From assembly GCF_900142415.1 (NCBI RefSeq), contig NZ_FRAU01000003.1, positions 126,307 through 190,306 on the forward strand: a stretch of DNA of 64,000 nucleotides. Direction: 5' to 3'. Under the pieces are notes generated by a model. The model made no database searches. It was given only the letters and a program-made list of their open reading frames with translations, and was not told where the DNA came from. Below, in pieces: positions 34,263 to 44,042 of the stretch (its first letter is position 1; the number at the start of each line of letters is the position of its first letter). Made by a program: the position numbers and the translations under genes. The DNA is from Rhodothermus profundi. Its GTDB lineage: Bacteria; Bacteroidota; Rhodothermia; Rhodothermales; Rhodothermaceae.

Positions 34263-36815
34263 ATGGAAGGAAACTTCTCCAACAGAGTCCGGGACGTTAT
34301 TTCCTACAGTCGGGAAGAAGCAATCCGACTGGGACACGATTACATCGGAACGGAACATCTGTTGCTCGGCATCATCCGGGAAGGCGAAGGCATCGCTGTA
34401 CAGATCCTTCGCAACCTTGGATGTGACCTGTTGAAACTGAAAAAAGCCATTGAAGATGCAGTCCGGAGCACCAGCGGCCCAACTACAGTTGTAGGGAATC
34501 TTCCCCTGACGAAGCAGGCCGAGAAGGTGTTGAAGATAACATACCTCGAAGCCAAACTATACAAGAGCGATGTAATCGGCACCGAACACTTGCTGCTAAG
34601 CCTGCTGCGCGATGAGGAAAACATTGCCGCCCAGATTCTGCAGCAGGGTTTCTCTATTACCTATGATGCTGTCCGCGCCGAGCTGGATGCGATTTTGAGT
34701 GGGAAGGCGTCGGCCCGGAGCAGCAGTGGGAGCGGAAGCGGCAGTCGCTTTTCATCCAGATACGGTAGAGAGTACACAAAGATGGAAAAGAGCAAAACAC
34801 CCGTGCTGGACAATTTCGGCCGCGACCTGACCAAGCTGGCCGAAGAGGGGAAGCTGGATCCTGTCATCGGACGGGATCGGGAGATTGAGCGGGTTGCCCA
34901 GGTGCTCAGCCGCCGGAAGAAAAACAATCCGGTGCTGATTGGAGACCCGGGCGTAGGAAAGACCGCCATCGTGGAGGGCCTGGCTATGCGGATTGTGCAA
35001 CGCAAGGTCAGCCGGGTGCTCTACGACAAACGAATCGTCTCTCTCGACCTGGCGGCGCTTGTAGCAGGTACAAAGTACCGCGGCCAGTTCGAGGAGCGCA
35101 TGAAGGCGGTTATGAATGAGCTCGAAAAGAATCCCGACGTTATTCTTTTCATCGACGAGCTGCACACCATCGTCGGAGCCGGTGGCGCTTCGGGCTCGCT
35201 TGACGCCTCCAACATGTTCAAACCGGCGCTGGCGCGCGGTGAAATTCAGTGCATCGGCGCGACCACCCTGGACGAATACCGTCAGTACATTGAAAAAGAC
35301 GGCGCGCTGGATCGCCGCTTCCAGAAGATTATGGTCGACCCCTCCACTCCGGAGGAGACCATCGAAATTCTGCAGAAGATTAAAGATCGCTACGAGGAAC
35401 ACCATAACGTCCGGTACACGGACGAGGCGATTGAGCTGTGCGTCAAACTGTCGGAGCGGTACATCACCGATCGCTTCCTTCCAGATAAGGCCATTGATGT
35501 TATGGATGAAGCCGGCGCCCGGGTGCACTTGAAAAACATCCGGGTTCCGAAAGAAATCGTCGAGCTGGAAGAAGAAATTGAGCGGGTACGTGAGGAAAAG
35601 AACCGCGTCGTTAAAAGCCAACGCTTCGAAGAGGCAGCGCGGCTGCGCGACCGGGAAAAGAAGTTGCTCGAAGAGCTGGAAGAGGCCAAGCGCGCCTGGG
35701 AAGAGCGTATTCAGCATGAAGTCCATGAGGTCACGGCCCAGGATATCGCAGAGGTCGTGGCGATGATGACGGGAATCCCCGTCGACAAAATCACCGAACC
35801 TGAGCAGAAAAAGCTCCTCCGCATGGAGGAGGCGCTCAAAGGACGCGTCATCGGTCAGGACGAAGCGATCTCCAAGCTGGCCCGGGCGATCCGGCGGACG
35901 CGCGCCGGCCTCAAAGATCCGAAACGCCCCATTGGTTCTTTCATTTTCCTGGGACCGACCGGCGTCGGCAAAACTGAGCTGGCCAAAGCCCTGACGGAGT
36001 ACCTGTTCGATTCCGAGGATGCCCTCATCCGCATTGACATGAGCGAGTACATGGAGAAATTCTCCGTCAGTCGCCTGATCGGTGCTCCGCCAGGCTATGT
36101 GGGCTACGAAGAGGGCGGCCAGCTTACCGAGAAGGTGCGGCGCAAGCCTTATTCGGTCGTGCTGCTGGATGAAATTGAGAAGGCCCATCCGGATGTGTTC
36201 AACATCCTACTGCAGGTGCTGGACGACGGAATCCTGACTGATGGACTGGGCCGCCGCGTCGACTTCCGGAATACAATCATCATTATGACCTCTAACATCG
36301 GCGCCCGCGAAATTAAGAACCTGGGGAAGGGCATCGGCTTTACGCAGAGCGAACAGCCCTTTAACTATCAGGCGATGAAGTCTACGGTTGAAGATGCGCT
36401 CAAGCGCGTCTTCAACCCCGAGTTTTTGAACCGAATCGACGATGTGATCGTCTTCCAACCGCTGGAGAAACAGCATATTTACCAGATCATCGACCTGATG
36501 GTCTCCGACCTGCTCAAGCGGGCAGGAGACCTTGGCATCCAGGTTGAGTTCACCCAGGCTGCCAAGGACTTCCTGGTCGAAAAAGGCTATGATCCGCAGT
36601 ACGGTGCCCGGCCGTTGCGGCGAGCTATCCAGAAGTACGTAGAAGATCCACTGGCCGAGGCTATCCTGAGCAACGAAGTCAAAGAAGGCGATCTGGTTGT
36701 AATCCACTATGACGAGTCCGTCAAACCAGGCGAACTGATTTTTGAGGCGCGGCCAGCCGCCGAAGCAACACCCCCTGAAAAACCCGAAACGGCTGAAGAA
36801 GGGGCCTCGGAATAG
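34263..36815 (+). CDS. clpC: ATP-dependent Clp protease ATP-binding subunit ClpC
   Basis: An 850-residue HSP100 protein. It has an N-terminal Clp-N repeat domain (about 4-140), a first AAA+ domain with Walker [10 protein letters not shown] near residue 227, a UVR-type coiled coil (around 445-470, [15 protein letters not shown]), and a second AAA+ domain with GPTGVGKTE near residue 564 and a C-terminal D2-small domain. The UVR segment identifies ClpC rather than ClpA or ClpB. It unfolds substrates for ClpP and in many bacteria acts with adaptors in protein quality control; clpP is not nearby. It is flanked by terminators on both sides, so it is monocistronic. Confidence 0.96.
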   Translation: MEGNFSNRVRDVISYSREEAIRLGHDYIGTEHLLLGIIREGEGIAVQILRNLGCDLLKLKKAIEDAVRSTSGPTTVVGNLPLTKQAEKVLKITYLEAKLYKSDVIGTEHLLLSLLRDEENIAAQILQQGFSITYDAVRAELDAILSGKASARSSSGSGSGSRFSSRYGREYTKMEKSKTPVLDNFGRDLTKLAEEGKLDPVIGRDREIERVAQVLSRRKKNNPVLIGDPGVGKTAIVEGLAMRIVQRKVSRVLYDKRIVSLDLAALVAGTKYRGQFEERMKAVMNELEKNPDVILFIDELHTIVGAGGASGSLDASNMFKPALARGEIQCIGATTLDEYRQYIEKDGALDRRFQKIMVDPSTPEETIEILQKIKDRYEEHHNVRYTDEAIELCVKLSERYITDRFLPDKAIDVMDEAGARVHLKNIRVPKEIVELEEEIERVREEKNRVVKSQRFEEAARLRDREKKLLEELEEAKRAWEERIQHEVHEVTAQDIAEVVAMMTGIPVDKITEPEQKKLLRMEEALKGRVIGQDEAISKLARAIRRTRAGLKDPKRPIGSFIFLGPTGVGKTELAKALTEYLFDSEDALIRIDMSEYMEKFSVSRLIGAPPGYVGYEEGGQLTEKVRRKPYSVVLLDEIEKAHPDVFNILLQVLDDGILTDGLGRRVDFRNTIIIMTSNIGAREIKNLGKGIGFTQSEQPFNYQAMKSTVEDALKRVFNPEFLNRIDDVIVFQPLEKQHIYQIIDLMVSDLLKRAGDLGIQVEFTQAAKDFLVEKGYDPQYGARPLRRAIQKYVEDPLAEAILSNEVKEGDLVVIHYDESVKPGELIFEARPAAEATPPEKPETAEEGASE

Positions 36816-36838
36816 CATACAGTGGCTCGGCAATAAAC

Positions 36839-36873
36839 AAAGCGCCGGCTCGAGAAGAGCCGGCGCTTTGTTT
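36839..36873. terminator. Bidirectional terminator between clpC and the glycosylasparaginase gene
   Basis: AAAGCGCCGGCTC (36839-36851) pairs perfectly with GAGCCGGCGCTTT (36857-36869) around loop GAGAA, followed by GTTTT. The A-rich left flank and T-rich right flank let it serve both converging genes. Confidence 0.9.
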
Positions 36874-36880
36874 TGAGGAT

Positions 36881-37870
36881 TCAGCGCAGGAGACTGGGGG
36901 CCTGTAGCAATTGCACTTTCTGATCTCGGGTTTTTACCGCATAGGTGAAACCAGGACGCAGGCTGTAGGCGCCTACCGCTCCATCACGTCGCAGCGCCAG
37001 GAAACCCACCTGTAACGTTTCGCTGCCCGGACTTTTGGCCTGGTAGCGTTGCACAGCCTTGCGGCAAGCTACTTCAGGATCGTCGCCCTGCCGCATAAGC
37101 TCGACGACCAGATGAGAACCTGCAATGCGAATGACCCCTTCTCCCCAACCCGTGGCGCAGGCGGCCCCCACCTCGTCATCCACAAACAGCCCGGCGCCGA
37201 TAATGGGCGAGTCGCCCACTCGTCCGCGCAACTTGAAGGCTGCACCACTGGTGGAGCAGGCGCCTGCCAACCGTCCTTCCTCATCCACCATCAACAGCCC
37301 GACGGTATCATGATTGGTCGCATCAATACGATTGGTATTTTCCAGGTTGGGTGGCGGAGGGGTTTGCCGAGCTTGCCGGGCTTTCCAGCGCTGCCAATCC
37401 TGCGCGGCGGCTGGCGTCAACAGGTTTGTCTCTTCAAATCCTTCGGCCCGAGCAAAATCCTGCGCTCCCTCTCCCACCAGAAAGACGTGCGGGGTCTTTT
37501 CCATCACGCGCCGGGCTATCGAGACCGGGTGCACAAATCCCTCTAAAAACGCAACCGCTCCACACCGCCCCGTTCCTTCCATAATGGAAGCGTCCAGCGT
37601 CACCCGTCCCGTTGCGTCTGGATAGCCTCCCAGTCCTACCGTACGGACGCTCGGGTCTGCTTCTACTACTCGCACCCCTGCCTCCACCGCATCCAGCAGA
37701 CTGCCGCCCTGCTGAAGCCTCCGCCAGGCTGCCTCAACAGCCTGCTGGCCATGATTCCAGGTAGCCACCGCAACAGGCCGCCGAAACCCGACCGAAGACG
37801 TACATCGAAGTCCAAACGCTCCTAGTAGACCAGAGATCAGTCCTAGCTGAATTACTTCTCTTCGTCGCAT
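36881..37870 (-). CDS. N4-(beta-N-acetylglucosaminyl)-L-asparaginase (glycosylasparaginase family)
   Basis: A 329-residue Ntn-hydrolase starting at the ATG at 37870. An N-terminal twin-arginine-like segment (MRRREVIQLGLISG) suggests export. The autocleavage site is in NHDTVGLLMVD; the Thr becomes the new N-terminal nucleophile. Further family motifs are GACSTSG and GRVGDSPIIGAG. It cleaves GlcNAc-Asn linkages or related beta-aspartyl bonds. The frame extends upstream to 37921, but the 37870 start overlaps the GH18 gene by 19 bases and gives a better signal peptide. Next to a GH18 enzyme, it may take part in glycoprotein or chitin-like glycan breakdown. Confidence 0.9.
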   Translation of the reverse strand: MRRREVIQLGLISGLLGAFGLRCTSSVGFRRPVAVATWNHGQQAVEAAWRRLQQGGSLLDAVEAGVRVVEADPSVRTVGLGGYPDATGRVTLDASIMEGTGRCGAVAFLEGFVHPVSIARRVMEKTPHVFLVGEGAQDFARAEGFEETNLLTPAAAQDWQRWKARQARQTPPPPNLENTNRIDATNHDTVGLLMVDEEGRLAGACSTSGAAFKLRGRVGDSPIIGAGLFVDDEVGAACATGWGEGVIRIAGSHLVVELMRQGDDPEVACRKAVQRYQAKSPGSETLQVGFLALRRDGAVGAYSLRPGFTYAVKTRDQKVQLLQAPSLLR

Positions 37871-39000
37871 TGCAATAACGGATTTATTGAAGCAACAACA
37901 CACCGTAGCCGCCCCTCCCAATCTCCACTGTACTCCCAGAACATTATCCCGCCCAGTTGCTGCATCCGCACGTACGCTATTTTTGCTTCCAGCGATTGTT
38001 CGTCTTCATAGGAAATAAAGATACGTTGCTCGGGATGCCATAAATAAGGCGCCTGCGCTTCGGCATCCCAGTACCGCGTAACCCCCTCCCGCCCCACGTA
38101 GTACCGCTGCAATACGGCAAAGGAAAGCTCCTTTTCCACCGGCATCCCGTAGGGCTGATACCGCCCCTGATGCTCTGGCCGCACTTCCTGCCACCCTCGC
38201 CCGTAGAACGGCACCCCGATCACCAGTTTTGCTCCCGGCACCCCGGCCGCCAGATAACGCCGCACGGCCCCATCCACCGACATCTTTTCTGGATCCAGAG
38301 AGGACGGATACAGATTGGCATGATGCCCCGTATGGTCCGTCCAGCTCCCGTGAAAATCATACGTCATCAGGTTGATAAAATCCACCAGGGGGTACACCCG
38401 CTCAATCTCGACGTGCGCCAGATACGCCGGACCGGCTGCTGCCGCAATGGTCAGTAGATACGGACGCCCCTGCACCTGCGTCAGGGAGTCCAGCAGCGTC
38501 CGCACCGTTGCCAGCAACCGGGTAAAATTCTCGCGATCTGCTGCGCGATAGACGTTCCCCTCACCCGGCTGCCCCGGATACTCCCAGTCGATGTCCAGCC
38601 CGTCCAGTCCGAACCCAACCAGCAGCGACCCCGCACTTGCCGCAAAACGACGCCGCGAAGCCGGCGTCAGCGCTGCGTCTGAAAAATAGTCGGACCACGC
38701 CCAGCCCCCTATCGAAAGGAGTATCTGCGGACCATCGGAGCCCCGCAGCTCCGTCAGGCGACGCAACCGCACGCTGTCGGCGGCTGTCTCCAACACAACC
38801 CGCCCATCAGGGCGCACATTGGCGAAGGCATAGTTCACATGCGTGAGTCCCGATAAATCCAATACAGCCAGACTGTCCATACGGGGACCATAGAGATAGC
38901 CTACCACCCGATAGCCTGGCGCCGCCTGCTCCAGCGCACACCCCCAGCTTATCCAGAAGCTCAGCAAGCATAGCCAGCTCGTGCGCATAGATCCTTTCAC
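37852..39000 (-). CDS. GH18 family glycoside hydrolase lipoprotein (chitinase-like)
   Basis: A 382-residue protein with a lipoprotein signal (SFWISWGC, Cys about residue 21) and a GH18 barrel. The catalytic motif DGLDIDWE at 133-140 has the acid Glu140; SIGGW and MTYDFHGSWTDHTG are further family marks, and a late FWEYSGDW supplies the conserved Trp. GH18 enzymes hydrolyse chitin or GlcNAc-linked glycans by substrate-assisted catalysis. It overlaps the glycosylasparaginase gene by 19 bases, and the pair would make sense in release and breakdown of N-linked glycan material. An alternative start at the fifth codon (MRTSW) also keeps the signal. Confidence 0.9.
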   Translation of the reverse strand: MKGSMRTSWLCLLSFWISWGCALEQAAPGYRVVGYLYGPRMDSLAVLDLSGLTHVNYAFANVRPDGRVVLETAADSVRLRRLTELRGSDGPQILLSIGGWAWSDYFSDAALTPASRRRFAASAGSLLVGFGLDGLDIDWEYPGQPGEGNVYRAADRENFTRLLATVRTLLDSLTQVQGRPYLLTIAAAAGPAYLAHVEIERVYPLVDFINLMTYDFHGSWTDHTGHHANLYPSSLDPEKMSVDGAVRRYLAAGVPGAKLVIGVPFYGRGWQEVRPEHQGRYQPYGMPVEKELSFAVLQRYYVGREGVTRYWDAEAQAPYLWHPEQRIFISYEDEQSLEAKIAYVRMQQLGGIMFWEYSGDWEGRLRCVVASINPLLQCDEEK

Positions 39001-39217
39001 TTAGCGAAACCGACAGTTGGCTCCTAAAGTAGGCTGAACGTAACTGCCAAAGCAAAGTGTATATTCATTTTGGGAGCGCTTCCCGTCACCTTCATTTTTC
39101 TTCCATTGAACTATTGAATGTAGCAAGTTTTATACATAAATTTAGGTGCTGTCCCACCACGATGCACGGCGCCGCTCTCGGCATGGATTTGTTTTTTCAC
39201 CAGCGGCCAGGGGAATC

Positions 39218-39763
39218 ATGTCCTTAAAAAAGCGTGCTTTCGCGCGAAAGGAGCGCAATGTTTTCCGCATTGATGTGCATGCCACCCATGGTTGGCAGGT
39301 GCGCGTTCAGCGGCAGAATCGGTCCTATACGCAGTTTTTCTCGGATAAAAAGTATGGCTCCCCGGAGAAAGCATTTGAAGCAGCACTGGCTTACCGAGAT
39401 CAGTTGCTGAAGGAGCTGCCGCCTCCGATTAATCCCACGGCTCGCCTACGCACGCCAGAGGTCCGGCGTAAAGCGGCTGAATCGATTAACCGATCAGGCG
39501 TCATTGGCATTGGCTTCAGCGTCAAGGTAACGCGCCAGGGAGTTCGCCGCCCCTACGTGCAGGGGTACTGGACCGATGCCGACGGCCGCCGTCGCGCCAC
39601 CAGCCGCAGCATCGAAGCGCACGGTCTGAAAGGAGCCCTTGAGCTGGTTTGCCGCAAGTTATACGAAGTGCAGGGTAACCGCGGCCTGAGCGTGGAGGAA
39701 ATGGTTCGCCGCGCGCTTCCTGCGCTGGAAAAACTCTACCAACAGGCCCGGGCTACCCGGTAA
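39218..39763 (+). CDS. Protein with two AP2-like DNA-binding domains
   Basis: A 181-residue protein; the ATG at 39218 has a good Shine-Dalgarno (AGGGGA), unlike the upstream in-frame ATG at 39146. Two AP2/ERF-like repeats are visible, one at GWQVRVQRQNRSYTQFF and one at GIGFSVKVTRQGVRRPY followed by GYWTDADGRRR. Each has the three-strand plus helix pattern (KAFEAALAYRDQLL). Bacterial AP2 domains are best known in phage or homing endonucleases, but this one has no nuclease part and could be a regulator. The protein is strongly basic. It stands alone, with no mobile-element hallmarks around it. Confidence 0.7.
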   Translation: MSLKKRAFARKERNVFRIDVHATHGWQVRVQRQNRSYTQFFSDKKYGSPEKAFEAALAYRDQLLKELPPPINPTARLRTPEVRRKAAESINRSGVIGIGFSVKVTRQGVRRPYVQGYWTDADGRRRATSRSIEAHGLKGALELVCRKLYEVQGNRGLSVEEMVRRALPALEKLYQQARATR

Positions 39764-40224
39764 TTGAGGACAACACGTTTAAGTTTTTCGGCTTCCAGCC
39801 GATATTAGCAGCAGAACACGCAAGGCCCGTGTTCTCGTGGATGGGGACGCAGCAGGTCCGCTCTCGCAAGGGGGCGGGCCTGCTGCGTTTTTGTACACAC
39901 GCGCTCGCCTCTGGAAAAGGCACGTAAGAAAGGAACTTGAAGCGGCTGGCGGACAACCTGATCTGAACCTGCCTGGGATGCGCGCAGCCGGCGGACTTCA
40001 GGAAAGAAGGCTAGAGCCCCCGTATATGAACGCCGGCATTGCTATCACCGGAAGGTTGCTCCCGCGCACCTGACCACGAACCAGGGCTTCCCCTGCCCGA
40101 TCCGACCGAAAGACGCCACGCCGGAAAACGGAATCCGTCAGCCCACGCAGCCAACCCGTCGCCCCCCTGTCTGCCGGCATGCTGTTGCTGCGCCGCGCGG
40201 CCAAGAGGCACCTCTCCATGCGTT
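39764..40224. terminator. Intergenic gap with hairpins and a terminator after the AP2 gene
   Basis: A 461-base gap between converging genes. It holds a perfect hairpin AGAACACG/CGTGTTCT (39813-39820/39828-39835) and then a rho-independent terminator: CGCAGCAGGTCCGC (39848-39861) with GCGGGCCTGCTGCG (39874-39887), one G-T pair, followed by TTTTT. A small CGGCT/AGCCG hairpin lies upstream near 39789-39801. The rest (about 39900-40224) has open frames on both strands with no recognisable product; I see no gene there. Confidence 0.75.
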
Positions 40225-41352
40225 TCAGGGATACGCCGGCGCCAGAGAAGCATCCCCTTGTTGCAGATCAATTCGGAAAAAATCACAGTACGGACGATCG
40301 TGCTCATCCATTTCACACTCAACAAAGCGATTTTGCCATACATAAAAATTGTTTCCCCCTATCAAATAGACTGTCTCGTCATTTTTCCGATTATATACAA
40401 CAGAAACAACCATTTTAACATTCACATTTTCCCCCATAAGATAATTATATATTTTATACCCTTCATAAGGATACATACCAATAAATATACAAGGAGACTG
40501 CCTATTTACAAGATCACGTATTCTAAAAAATTGCTCTTCATAAGCAGCAGCATCAGCGTTAATCTCGCGTATTTCTGGCCATCGCCATGCCTCGCAACGA
40601 GGCGGCATAATAAGTGGTTCCGCATAGAGACTATCCAGGTCGTAACTGAAGTAAAAAACTTTTTTATGAATCGCATGCGCCAGCGCAATCTTTTGTTGTA
40701 TCTCCAGAAGGTAAACATAAAAAAATCCTGTATAAAAATAAGCATGGTACTTATCAGACATATACATCGCTGCTTTCACAACATTCCCTGTGGTATCGAT
40801 CTTTAAGAGATGGTAGGGCCATTCCGGCGTGAATCCTCGAATAGAAATATAGAGGTATTGATCACGACAGATGGGATCATTAAAAAGCGTTCCTGCTGCG
40901 TAAAATGTAAAGTCGTATACATACTCCAGATCTCTATAGAAGATAAATTTCTTTAACATGGAATCATACACCCCGATCATATCGTGGCATTTGAAAATCT
41001 GAGTAGCAAATTGATACTCACCGGGGCCCTCTCCACGGTCTCCCAACGTTTTGATAAAATGCCCCTGCCGGTCAAAAACTTTGATCGAGGTCTTTCCATC
41101 CGATAGATAGATCAGGGAATCATCGACCAGAAAATCCAGGGGAGCATCCATGTAATGCTCCGCGTGGCTCTGCTCCAACAAAACGCGACGGTATTCATAC
41201 TGCACCGAATCGAAAAACGCGATACGATCCCGCTCGCCGATCTCTCCGAGATCATAGGGTCCCTGGAGCAGGCTTGTACCGGTCTTTTTATGACACCCGG
41301 CCAGCGCCAGCACGCAGAGCCCCCCTCCTACCATTAAAAGAACGAAACGCAT
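40225..41352 (-). CDS. Six-bladed beta-propeller lipoprotein
   Basis: A 375-residue protein with a lipoprotein signal (VLALAGC) and a beta-propeller of the 6-bladed (NHL-like) family common in Bacteroidota. The repeat motif FDRQGHFIKTLGDRGEGPGEY around residues 94-114 is diagnostic. Many Tyr/Phe residues and several cysteines follow. It is clearly more AT-rich than neighbouring genes, with codons such as ATA and AAA, suggesting recent acquisition. Ligand and role are unknown; relatives are usually near sugar or peptide uptake genes, but none is adjacent here. The end lies at the edge of the long non-coding gap. Confidence 0.78.
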   Translation of the reverse strand: MRFVLLMVGGGLCVLALAGCHKKTGTSLLQGPYDLGEIGERDRIAFFDSVQYEYRRVLLEQSHAEHYMDAPLDFLVDDSLIYLSDGKTSIKVFDRQGHFIKTLGDRGEGPGEYQFATQIFKCHDMIGVYDSMLKKFIFYRDLEYVYDFTFYAAGTLFNDPICRDQYLYISIRGFTPEWPYHLLKIDTTGNVVKAAMYMSDKYHAYFYTGFFYVYLLEIQQKIALAHAIHKKVFYFSYDLDSLYAEPLIMPPRCEAWRWPEIREINADAAAYEEQFFRIRDLVNRQSPCIFIGMYPYEGYKIYNYLMGENVNVKMVVSVVYNRKNDETVYLIGGNNFYVWQNRFVECEMDEHDRPYCDFFRIDLQQGDASLAPAYP

Positions 41353-41416
41353 AACGATGTGCGACTTGCGCTCTAATTGCGAACCGGCTCACATGCTGTA
41401 ACAGGTCTTAAATATT

Positions 41417-42691
41417 CTAATGAATCTCTGTCATCACACTGCCGGCCACCACGGTATGCAGGGCCGCCGGGTTCAGATAGCGCTGCACGGCTTCGTTGAC
41501 CTGCTGCCGGGTAACGGCGCGGATTTCCTCCGGGTAGCGATCCAGATAGCCGGGCCCAAAACCGCGTTCGATGTTAATCAGGAGCGCAGTCGCCAGGCCC
41601 GAGGTTGTGCTTAACCCGGTCTGGAACAGTCCGGTCAGCATATCTTTTTTTTCGGCCAGTTCTTCCTCGGTGACGCCTTCGTCCACAAAGCGCTGCACCT
41701 GTTCCAGCGTGGCCGCGATCCCCTGCTCCAGGCGATCCTGGCTGAGCGTCACCTCAATTTCAAAGTGGCCTTCGTGCTCTGTTGAAATGCCTTCCAAGGC
41801 GGCATGGATGCCGTAGGTCAGGCCCTGTTCGTCGCGCACGGTAGCCATCAGGCGGGCTGAAAAGTTGCCCCCCAGGATATAGGTGCCCACGTAGAGCGGG
41901 ACGTAGTCGGGATGCTGCCGTCGCAGCGCCACGGCATGGCCCATCAGCACATCCAGATTCTGCCGGTCCGGCACGTGAATCAGCACCCGGTCGGGCGGCT
42001 GCGGCGCCGCCTCGGCCGCAAAGCGTGGCGTGGCCTGGTGCGCCGGCCAGTCGGCAAACGCTGCACGCACCAGCGGTTCGGCCGCTTCGGGCTGCACGTT
42101 GCCTACCAGCACCAGGATCAGCTCGTTCGCCCCGAAATGGGCCGCATGGTAGGCCTGCACCTCCTCCAGTGTCAGCGTGGCCAGGCGCTCCAGTTCCGCT
42201 TCCGGATCGCGCCGGTAGTTCGGGTGTGCCGGCGGGTAGAGTCGCTGGCTCAGGGCAATGCGGGCGCGGGTACTTGTCTGTTCCAGTTGCTGTTGCAGTT
42301 GCGCCTGCACATGCAACCGGGCCTTTTCAAATTCATCCGGATCGAAGCGCGGCTCGCGAAGCTGCTCGGCCAGCAACGGCAACACGTCTGAAAGATGCCG
42401 CCGTAGCATGCGTCCTGCGAACTCAACCCGCGTTCCTTTGCTGGCAAAACTCAAATGCGCCCCCCGGTCTTCCAGCAGCCGCGCCAGCTCAAACCGATCG
42501 CGGCGCCGCGTGCCCCGGTCCAGCATGGCCACGGTCAGCCGTTGCAGCAACGTTTCGCCGGCGGCAACGTCGGGCCACGTGCGCAGTGAGCCTCGGAGCG
42601 TGACCACCTGTTCCACCGGAACCGGCAGCACGTAAAGCCGGCAGGGCCCCGCTTCGATTTCCGTTACCCGTTCGGCAAACGTTCGCGTCAT
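41417..42691 (-). CDS. M16 family peptidase, non-catalytic subunit
   Basis: A 424-residue M16-type protein without the zinc-binding HxxEH motif; the equivalent stretch reads VAMLDRGTRRRDRFELARL. It retains the C-terminal substrate-binding R/Y segment (ARLMATVRDEQGLTYGIHA). In bacterial heterodimeric M16 peptidases one subunit holds the zinc and the other the R/Y pair, forming an enclosed chamber that degrades peptides. The neighbouring gene, six bases upstream, provides the zinc subunit, so the two probably act together. Confidence 0.88.
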   Translation of the reverse strand: MTRTFAERVTEIEAGPCRLYVLPVPVEQVVTLRGSLRTWPDVAAGETLLQRLTVAMLDRGTRRRDRFELARLLEDRGAHLSFASKGTRVEFAGRMLRRHLSDVLPLLAEQLREPRFDPDEFEKARLHVQAQLQQQLEQTSTRARIALSQRLYPPAHPNYRRDPEAELERLATLTLEEVQAYHAAHFGANELILVLVGNVQPEAAEPLVRAAFADWPAHQATPRFAAEAAPQPPDRVLIHVPDRQNLDVLMGHAVALRRQHPDYVPLYVGTYILGGNFSARLMATVRDEQGLTYGIHAALEGISTEHEGHFEIEVTLSQDRLEQGIAATLEQVQRFVDEGVTEEELAEKKDMLTGLFQTGLSTTSGLATALLINIERGFGPGYLDRYPEEIRAVTRQQVNEAVQRYLNPAALHTVVAGSVMTEIH

Positions 42692-42697
42692 TGTGCT

Positions 42698-44017
42698 CTA
42701 GCCGTTTTCTGGTACATACCAGCCCACGGTACGGGTTGCCTCCTGCAGGTAGGTCTGCGCCACCCGCTGCACATCGGCCGGCGAGACGCGACCGATTCGA
42801 TCCAGATACGTGGCGTAGAGTTTCCAGTCGCCCAGCGCAATTGCTTCGTTCAGTTGCGCGGCGATCGCGAAGGGCCCATCCCGACCGTAGGCTTCCAGGG
42901 CGGTCAGTTGTTCCCGGGCCCGCGCGACTTCCTGTTCGCTGACGCCCTCGCGGGCTACCCGCTCCAGCTCTTCCAGCAGCACCGCTTCCACCTCGTCATG
43001 ACGTTTGCCGGGGGTCAGACGGGCCACCACGTAGAAAAGCCCGGGATCGCGATGCCGCTCGTTGGCTGCCACGACCAGGGTGGTGAGGCCGGCGTCTGTC
43101 AGGCGGCGATACAGGCGGCTGTTGCGTCCCTGCGAGAGCAGCGTTGCCAGCACATCGAGCGCATCGGCGTCCGGCTCCAGGCCGGCCGGGGCTTTAAAAG
43201 CGACCATGACCAGGCCGAGCTGGCCGGCCTGGCGGACGGTTACGCGCCGCTCGCCCCGCTGCTCCGGCTCGCGCGTCCAGACCCGTGGAATTGGCTGCGG
43301 GGCCCGGGGAATGCGTCCAAAGTGCTCCCGAACCAGCCTCAGAGCATCCTCCGGGTCAAAGTCGCCAATAATGGAGACAGTCGCATTGTCAGGCCAGTAG
43401 TACGTGTCATAGAAATGGCGGAGCGCTTCGGCGGTCATGTGTTCCACATCGCTGCGCCAGCCAATGGTTGGGTGACGGTAGGGATGTGCGACAAAGGCCA
43501 CACTCCAGACGGCATGGTAGAGGTTGCGCAGCGGATCGTTTTCGCCCCGGTCCATTTCGTTGAGAATCACGGTGCGCTCTGCCTCCACATCTTCCGGGCG
43601 AATCAGCGCCCCCCGCATACGGTCCGCTTCGATTTCGACAGCTAGCGCCAGATGCTCCCGTGGTAGCAGCGCATAGTAGTTCGTGCGGTCCAGCCAGGTG
43701 CTTGCGTTCACCTGCGCTCCTACGCGCTGCAGCACCTGAAAGACCGAGGTGCCCCGGGTTTTGTTAAACCGCTCTGTGCCTTTGAACATCAGATGCTCCA
43801 GCATATGCGTGGCACCGGTCAGGCCGGTTGGTTCATTCCGGCTGCCGACGTGGTAGGTGATCATGAAAGCAACCACCGGCACCACATTCTGGGGCATCAG
43901 CAGGACTTGAAGCCCGTTATCGTCCAGGCGATAGGCCTCAATGCCACCCGCGGCTTCTTCAAACGTAAAGCCGGCTATAGGGCGGCGCGAGGTTGCGTAG
44001 ACTTCGGGAACAGCCAT
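42698..44017 (-). CDS. M16 family zinc peptidase, catalytic subunit
   Basis: A 439-residue protein starting at the ATG at 44017; the open frame upstream overlaps polA and is rejected. It has the inverted zinc motif HMLEHLMFKGT (HxxEH) and the distal ligand in ERTVILNEMDRGEN, typical of pitrilysin/insulinase peptidases. It lacks the R/Y substrate-binding segment that the partner gene carries. It starts 25 bases after the polA stop and may be co-transcribed with it. No signal peptide is obvious, so cytoplasmic or periplasmic location is uncertain. Confidence 0.9.
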   Translation of the reverse strand: MAVPEVYATSRRPIAGFTFEEAAGGIEAYRLDDNGLQVLLMPQNVVPVVAFMITYHVGSRNEPTGLTGATHMLEHLMFKGTERFNKTRGTSVFQVLQRVGAQVNASTWLDRTNYYALLPREHLALAVEIEADRMRGALIRPEDVEAERTVILNEMDRGENDPLRNLYHAVWSVAFVAHPYRHPTIGWRSDVEHMTAEALRHFYDTYYWPDNATVSIIGDFDPEDALRLVREHFGRIPRAPQPIPRVWTREPEQRGERRVTVRQAGQLGLVMVAFKAPAGLEPDADALDVLATLLSQGRNSRLYRRLTDAGLTTLVVAANERHRDPGLFYVVARLTPGKRHDEVEAVLLEELERVAREGVSEQEVARAREQLTALEAYGRDGPFAIAAQLNEAIALGDWKLYATYLDRIGRVSPADVQRVAQTYLQEATRTVGWYVPENG

Positions 44018-44042
44018 GCGAGCTACTTCTAGGTTACTTCGT

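Noticed and set aside
34752-36188. Long minus-strand open frame (478 codons) inside clpC
   Set aside because: It lies opposite the well-conserved ClpC coding frame, has no recognisable product, and reflects GC-rich codon bias.
30721-37890. Shared motif ATTGCAATAACGGA at 30721 and 37869, with a shorter match near 28476
   Set aside because: Repeats of this length are expected by chance in 64 kb, and orientation and position relative to genes are not consistent.
39998-40219. Minus-strand open frame of 73 codons in the gap after the AP2 gene
   Set aside because: No start signal, no recognisable domain, and it lies in a region of mixed composition without operon context.
40039-40806. Plus-strand open frame of 255 codons overlapping the propeller lipoprotein
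   Set aside because: The N-terminal part is low-complexity Cys/Pro/Arg and the rest is antisense to the lipoprotein.
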